From NCBI GenBank assembly GCA_002411085.1, contig DHQK01000045.1, positions 49,629 to 67,671 on the forward strand: a DNA stretch of 18,043 nucleotides, in the 5' to 3' direction. Within the stretch, counting starts at the first letter, position 1; the number at the start of each line of letters is the position of its first letter. The translations under genes were made by a program, and so were the position numbers. This DNA is from Marinilabilia sp. UBA5340 (GTDB lineage Bacteria; Bacteroidota; Bacteroidia; Bacteroidales; Marinilabiliaceae). The notes under the pieces were generated by a model. That model ran no database searches. It was not told where the DNA came from and worked only from the letters and a program-made list of their open reading frames with translations. Positions 16,301 through 18,043 of this stretch are shown here, piece after piece.

Positions 16301-16413
16301 CAGTTGTGTGGATCCTGACAGCTTTCTTATATGTAGTTTTATATTTTGATTTGTTGAAAAAAGGTTTGAATTTTGCAGGCAATATTAACTGGAAAAGAAA
16401 GAAGACTAAGTAA
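13339..16413 (+). CDS. TerB/FHA-like ABC half-transporter (ABCG-like)
   Basis: This 1024-residue membrane protein starts with a TerB-like helical domain (about 1-140; acidic turns KQDGGVESNE and NADHKFTEQ). A beta-rich, FHA-like region (about 168-245; FLNGLVINT, NGSFIRVPKGKPIYFTD) follows, then an ABC ATPase with Walker A GASGAGKTT (283-291), Q330, signature ISGGQRKR (389-396), Walker B VLFVDEP (409-415) and H-loop His446. A CPTC pair (495-498) sits in the linker. An ABC2-type membrane domain has about five helices between 583 and 746 and a sixth at 984-1004. The 235-residue soluble loop between helices 5 and 6 is probably periplasmic and is unusually large. As a half-transporter it should dimerise. 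Substrate unknown; export is likely from the fold. Proximity to siaC suggests control by the phospho-switch (inference). Confidence 0.9.
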   Translation: MSEEILKALMQLFGLIAKQDGGVESNETEYVRTFLRQQLNSEAVEEYFKLFLKHSTDKKGGKDEEEGKVKLTSMKDSVRILGICKKINKQLNREQKVVVLVRLYELVNADHKFTEQRMAIINTVADVFKLPRNEITHIENFVINNEAEKLDFEGLLMACDEDPGLQNGRFIQAPGLNGSIIILRVKSADLYFMRYTGDQEIFLNGLVINTRRIYLFPNGSFIRVPKGKPIYFTDVVGHFLTDADSPRITYEVKDVGFQFKSGDTGLRNIQLAEEQGKLIGIMGASGAGKTTLLNVLSGIETPTKGQVLINGYDLHHDKEALEGVIGVIPQDDLLIEELTVFENLYYNAKLCFKDKEEEEITKLVNETLRSLGLYERRQLKVGSPLNKMISGGQRKRLNIALELIREPGVLFVDEPTSGLSSRDSENVMNLLRELSLKGKLIFVVIHQPSSDIYKMFDKMYILDTGGYPVYYGNPSESLIYFKRLDAQINSDVGECPTCGNLNPELIFNIIDSNVIDEYGNYTDKRKVSPEEWHEHYQEHITIPTVKTVEDTPPRSLNIPSWFNQFKIYTLRDFFSKISNKQYILLNLLEAPLLGFILAYLVRYIADPTSSVYIFRENENIPPYIFMGIVVALFFGLIISAEEIFKDAKILKREAFLNLSRSSYLVSKILILFTISAIQMVLFVGVANTVLGIKDMYFEFWLALFSVSAFANILGLIISASFNSIITIYILIPLLMIPQMVLGGAMFTFDKLNKDFTSPDVVPAIAEFMPSRWVYEGLMVHQYKNNNFKKNIFEVERKESFADFKQVYYIPELRDIIAESVRFAEGDSNISRDQYLSNIELIANEVRNEMDRVPAIAFQKMDQISPDQFSSSIAAAINDYLDQLLSYYQDEFYKANTVKEQFLTSNISANREKFERIKDDYFNESINDIVRKVFDKNKILREDNHLIQMVDPIYQKPEPSNSLDFRTHFFAPSKHFVGHYFETLWFNISVVWILTAFLYVVLYFDLLKKGLNFAGNINWKRKKTK

Positions 16414-16560
16414 CTTTTTTATTATCATTGCAGTATAAGTTTGTTAAATGCCATTCCTATAGAATTAATCAATCATGGTTTTCGCATTCAGAATAGCTGT
16501 GATTTGTCTATAAGATATTTTAAATGAATTATTTAAGGTTTAAATCTAAATCTGTAAGTT
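16414..16560 (+). promoter_or_regulatory. AT-rich intergenic region with a -7-like element before the lipoprotein gene
   Basis: This 147-base gap is the longest in the window and follows the ABC gene. TAAGTTTG at 16436-16443 matches the Bacteroidota -7 consensus TAnnTTTG. The expected -33 position holds only a T-run (about 16415-16420), with no clear TTTG. A separate promoter for the two exported proteins downstream is plausible. I see no convincing intrinsic terminator for the ABC gene. Confidence 0.27.
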
Positions 16561-17484
16561 ATGATTAAGAATCTATTTTTTACTCTGTTAATATTAGCTG
16601 GTGCTAACTTAATGTTTTCATGTGCCGGAAATTCTGAGAAGAAAACAGCCGGGCAGGAGGAGGATGAGCTTACATTGCCAGACTCTCTGTCAGGAGAAGC
16701 TCCGCTTAAGCTTTCCGAAGAGATTATCGGAGACGTCATTCAGAATATCTCTTCCCCTGTGGAAATGGCCAACTTGATTAAATCCACAGGAGTTGATTTT
16801 TCTCAACAGATTCTCAATAATCCCGAAAATATTTCCGATTATAGTACCAGTTTTAAGCGTGCCTTGAATCTTGGAGTATTTAGTGCCGATCTGGGGTACA
16901 TTAATTCTTACGATAAGAGCAATATTGTGGTTTCCTATTTATTGGCTGTGAAAAACCTTGCCGATGGTATCAGGGTAGGCCAGTTTTTTGATTTTGAATC
17001 ATTGAAGAGAATGGCCACAAACTCCAGCAACCTTGATTCTTTGATGCAGATGTCAGTATCAAGTTTTAATCAGATGGATTCTTACCTTCGTCAGCAAAAC
17101 AGGAGTAATGTTAGCGCCCTGGTAATTGCAGGTGCATGGATTGAAGGGTTATATATTGCTTCCAGTGTTATTGAAAAAACCGACGACGAAGAATTGATTA
17201 ATCGTTTAGGTGAGCAAAAAGAAATTGTTGATATTCTCTATATTATTCTTCAAAATTATGAACAAAACAGCAGTTTTAAAATGCTGATTGACCATTTGTC
17301 TGAATTGAAGACTATGTATAAGGAAGTAAAAATTACGAAGGAAGTTGGTGAACCGAAAACCATTGAACAAGATGGCATGCTGATTATTGTTCAGGATGAG
17401 GTAAGCAACGTGCAAATCTCACCAGAAACCCTTGGCACAATAATTGATAAAATTAAGGAAATTCGTGCTGATGTTGTTGAATAG
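16561..17484 (+). CDS. Predicted lipoprotein of unknown function
   Basis: This 307-residue protein has a lipoprotein signal: MIKN, a hydrophobic core and the lipobox-like LMFSC with acceptor Cys21. A short Ser/Lys/Glu-rich tether follows. The mature part is mostly helical by composition and contains ALNLGVFSADLGYINSYDK (95-113) and a C-terminal helical end. I recognise no enzymatic motif. Asp is not at +2, so outer-membrane sorting is more likely than retention in the inner membrane, though the rule is derived from E. coli. It follows the ABC transporter in the same direction and could be its envelope partner or substrate, but the 147-base gap allows an independent unit. Confidence 0.85.
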   Translation: MIKNLFFTLLILAGANLMFSCAGNSEKKTAGQEEDELTLPDSLSGEAPLKLSEEIIGDVIQNISSPVEMANLIKSTGVDFSQQILNNPENISDYSTSFKRALNLGVFSADLGYINSYDKSNIVVSYLLAVKNLADGIRVGQFFDFESLKRMATNSSNLDSLMQMSVSSFNQMDSYLRQQNRSNVSALVIAGAWIEGLYIASSVIEKTDDEELINRLGEQKEIVDILYIILQNYEQNSSFKMLIDHLSELKTMYKEVKITKEVGEPKTIEQDGMLIIVQDEVSNVQISPETLGTIIDKIKEIRADVVE

Positions 17485-17546
17485 ATGATGGTTATGCCTG
17501 ATCTGTAATTACAGTATTAAACACAGTACGATTAAAATTTTGAACG

Positions 17547-18005
17547 ATGAGAAAGATAATATTTGCATTTCTTCTTTTTGTAAGCATTGGAATATCCGGA
17601 ATAGATGCTCAATGTAATCATGAAGCCCTTTTGAAAGATGCTCTCAGTCAAATGGGAGATGGTCAGTATATCAAAGACTTTATTGTTGACCTGAAAAATG
17701 AAAAGAGCGGTGGGAAAAGCGGTACCGTAAAATACTCCGTGATTCTAAACAGCCGTAGCCAGTATAAATTTAATGTTGTGGATGCACCTGGAAATTCTGA
17801 GAAAGTGCACATGCAGCTTTTTGATGGAGATAAATTACTGGTAAGCAATAAGGCTCAGGGCAAAATGTATAGTGCTTTTGGTTTTATTTGCCGATCTACT
17901 AAAGTATACAGTCTTGTGTTTTCTTTTCCTGATGGAGGTGAAGGGTGCGCAAGGGCTGTTCTTTCGTTGCAAAAACAATTTGCTGCCGGGGAAGGAGGCT
18001 TTTAA
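17547..18005 (+). CDS. Small secreted protein of unknown function
   Basis: This 152-residue protein has a Sec signal peptide (MRKIIFAFLLFVSIGISG) with probable cleavage at IDA-Q after residue 21. The mature protein of about 131 residues is rich in beta-strand-like segments (SGTVKYSVILNSRSQYKFNV around 58-77, VHMQLFDGD at 87-95) and has three cysteines (23, 115, 134). Cys23 is only the second mature residue, so at least one disulfide is possible. The pattern suggests a small beta-rich periplasmic or surface-exposed protein, but I do not recognise the family. It lies 62 bases after the lipoprotein gene and may be cotranscribed with it. Confidence 0.8.
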   Translation: MRKIIFAFLLFVSIGISGIDAQCNHEALLKDALSQMGDGQYIKDFIVDLKNEKSGGKSGTVKYSVILNSRSQYKFNVVDAPGNSEKVHMQLFDGDKLLVSNKAQGKMYSAFGFICRSTKVYSLVFSFPDGGEGCARAVLSLQKQFAAGEGGF

Positions 18006-18043
18006 TTTAGAAGAGCTAACTGCTTTGCACTAAAATATTTTTT

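Overview
The window reads as a dense, single-strand gene cluster from a member of the Bacteroidota. The evidence is moderate-to-low GC, short intergenic gaps, weak or absent Shine-Dalgarno sequences, promoter-like TAnnTTTG elements, and the style of the GAF/PAS sensors and the TerB-ABC transporter. I cannot name a genus. All genes I can support lie on the plus strand; there is no sign of tRNA, rRNA, CRISPR, IS element or prophage.

Region 1 (1-4589) is the core of a chemosensory pathway. It holds the tail of CheA, two CheW-type couplers, a complete CheR methyltransferase, a histidine-kinase-like protein whose phosphoacceptor histidine is replaced by Asn, CheD deamidase, and a full-length CheB (receiver plus methylesterase).

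Region 2 (4695-9655) is a second, unusual sensory and adaptation block. It holds a membrane GAF-PAS-PAS protein with no output domain, a second CheR, a third CheR-like protein with eroded SAM-binding motifs, a stand-alone CheB methylesterase domain, and a short membrane GAF protein. No canonical methyl-accepting chemoreceptor (MCP) hairpin is encoded here. The membrane GAF/PAS protein and its coiled coil, which contains a Glu-Glu-x-x-Ala-Thr motif, are the best local candidates for what the CheR, CheB and CheD enzymes modify.

Region 3 (9687-13302) is a SiaABC-like partner-switching module. A membrane GAF-PAS-PAS sensor is fused to a SpoIIE/PP2C phosphatase (SiaA role). It is followed by a SiaB-type GHKL Ser/Thr kinase and a SiaC-type phosphoprotein with a threonine at position 68, the position phosphorylated in Pseudomonas SiaC. 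The diguanylate cyclase SiaD of the Pseudomonas system is absent from the window.

Region 4 (13339-18043) holds a 1024-residue ABC half-transporter with N-terminal TerB and possible FHA-like domains, then a predicted lipoprotein and a small secreted protein, both of unknown function.

Working model (inference): related membrane GAF sensors feed both a methylation-adapted CheA/CheW pathway and a SiaABC phospho-switch, and the output may involve the envelope, perhaps through the TerB-ABC transporter and exported proteins. No flagellar gene, CheY, CheC, CheX or GGDEF gene is seen, so the output need not be swimming. Gliding, adhesion, surface polysaccharide or envelope homeostasis are all open.
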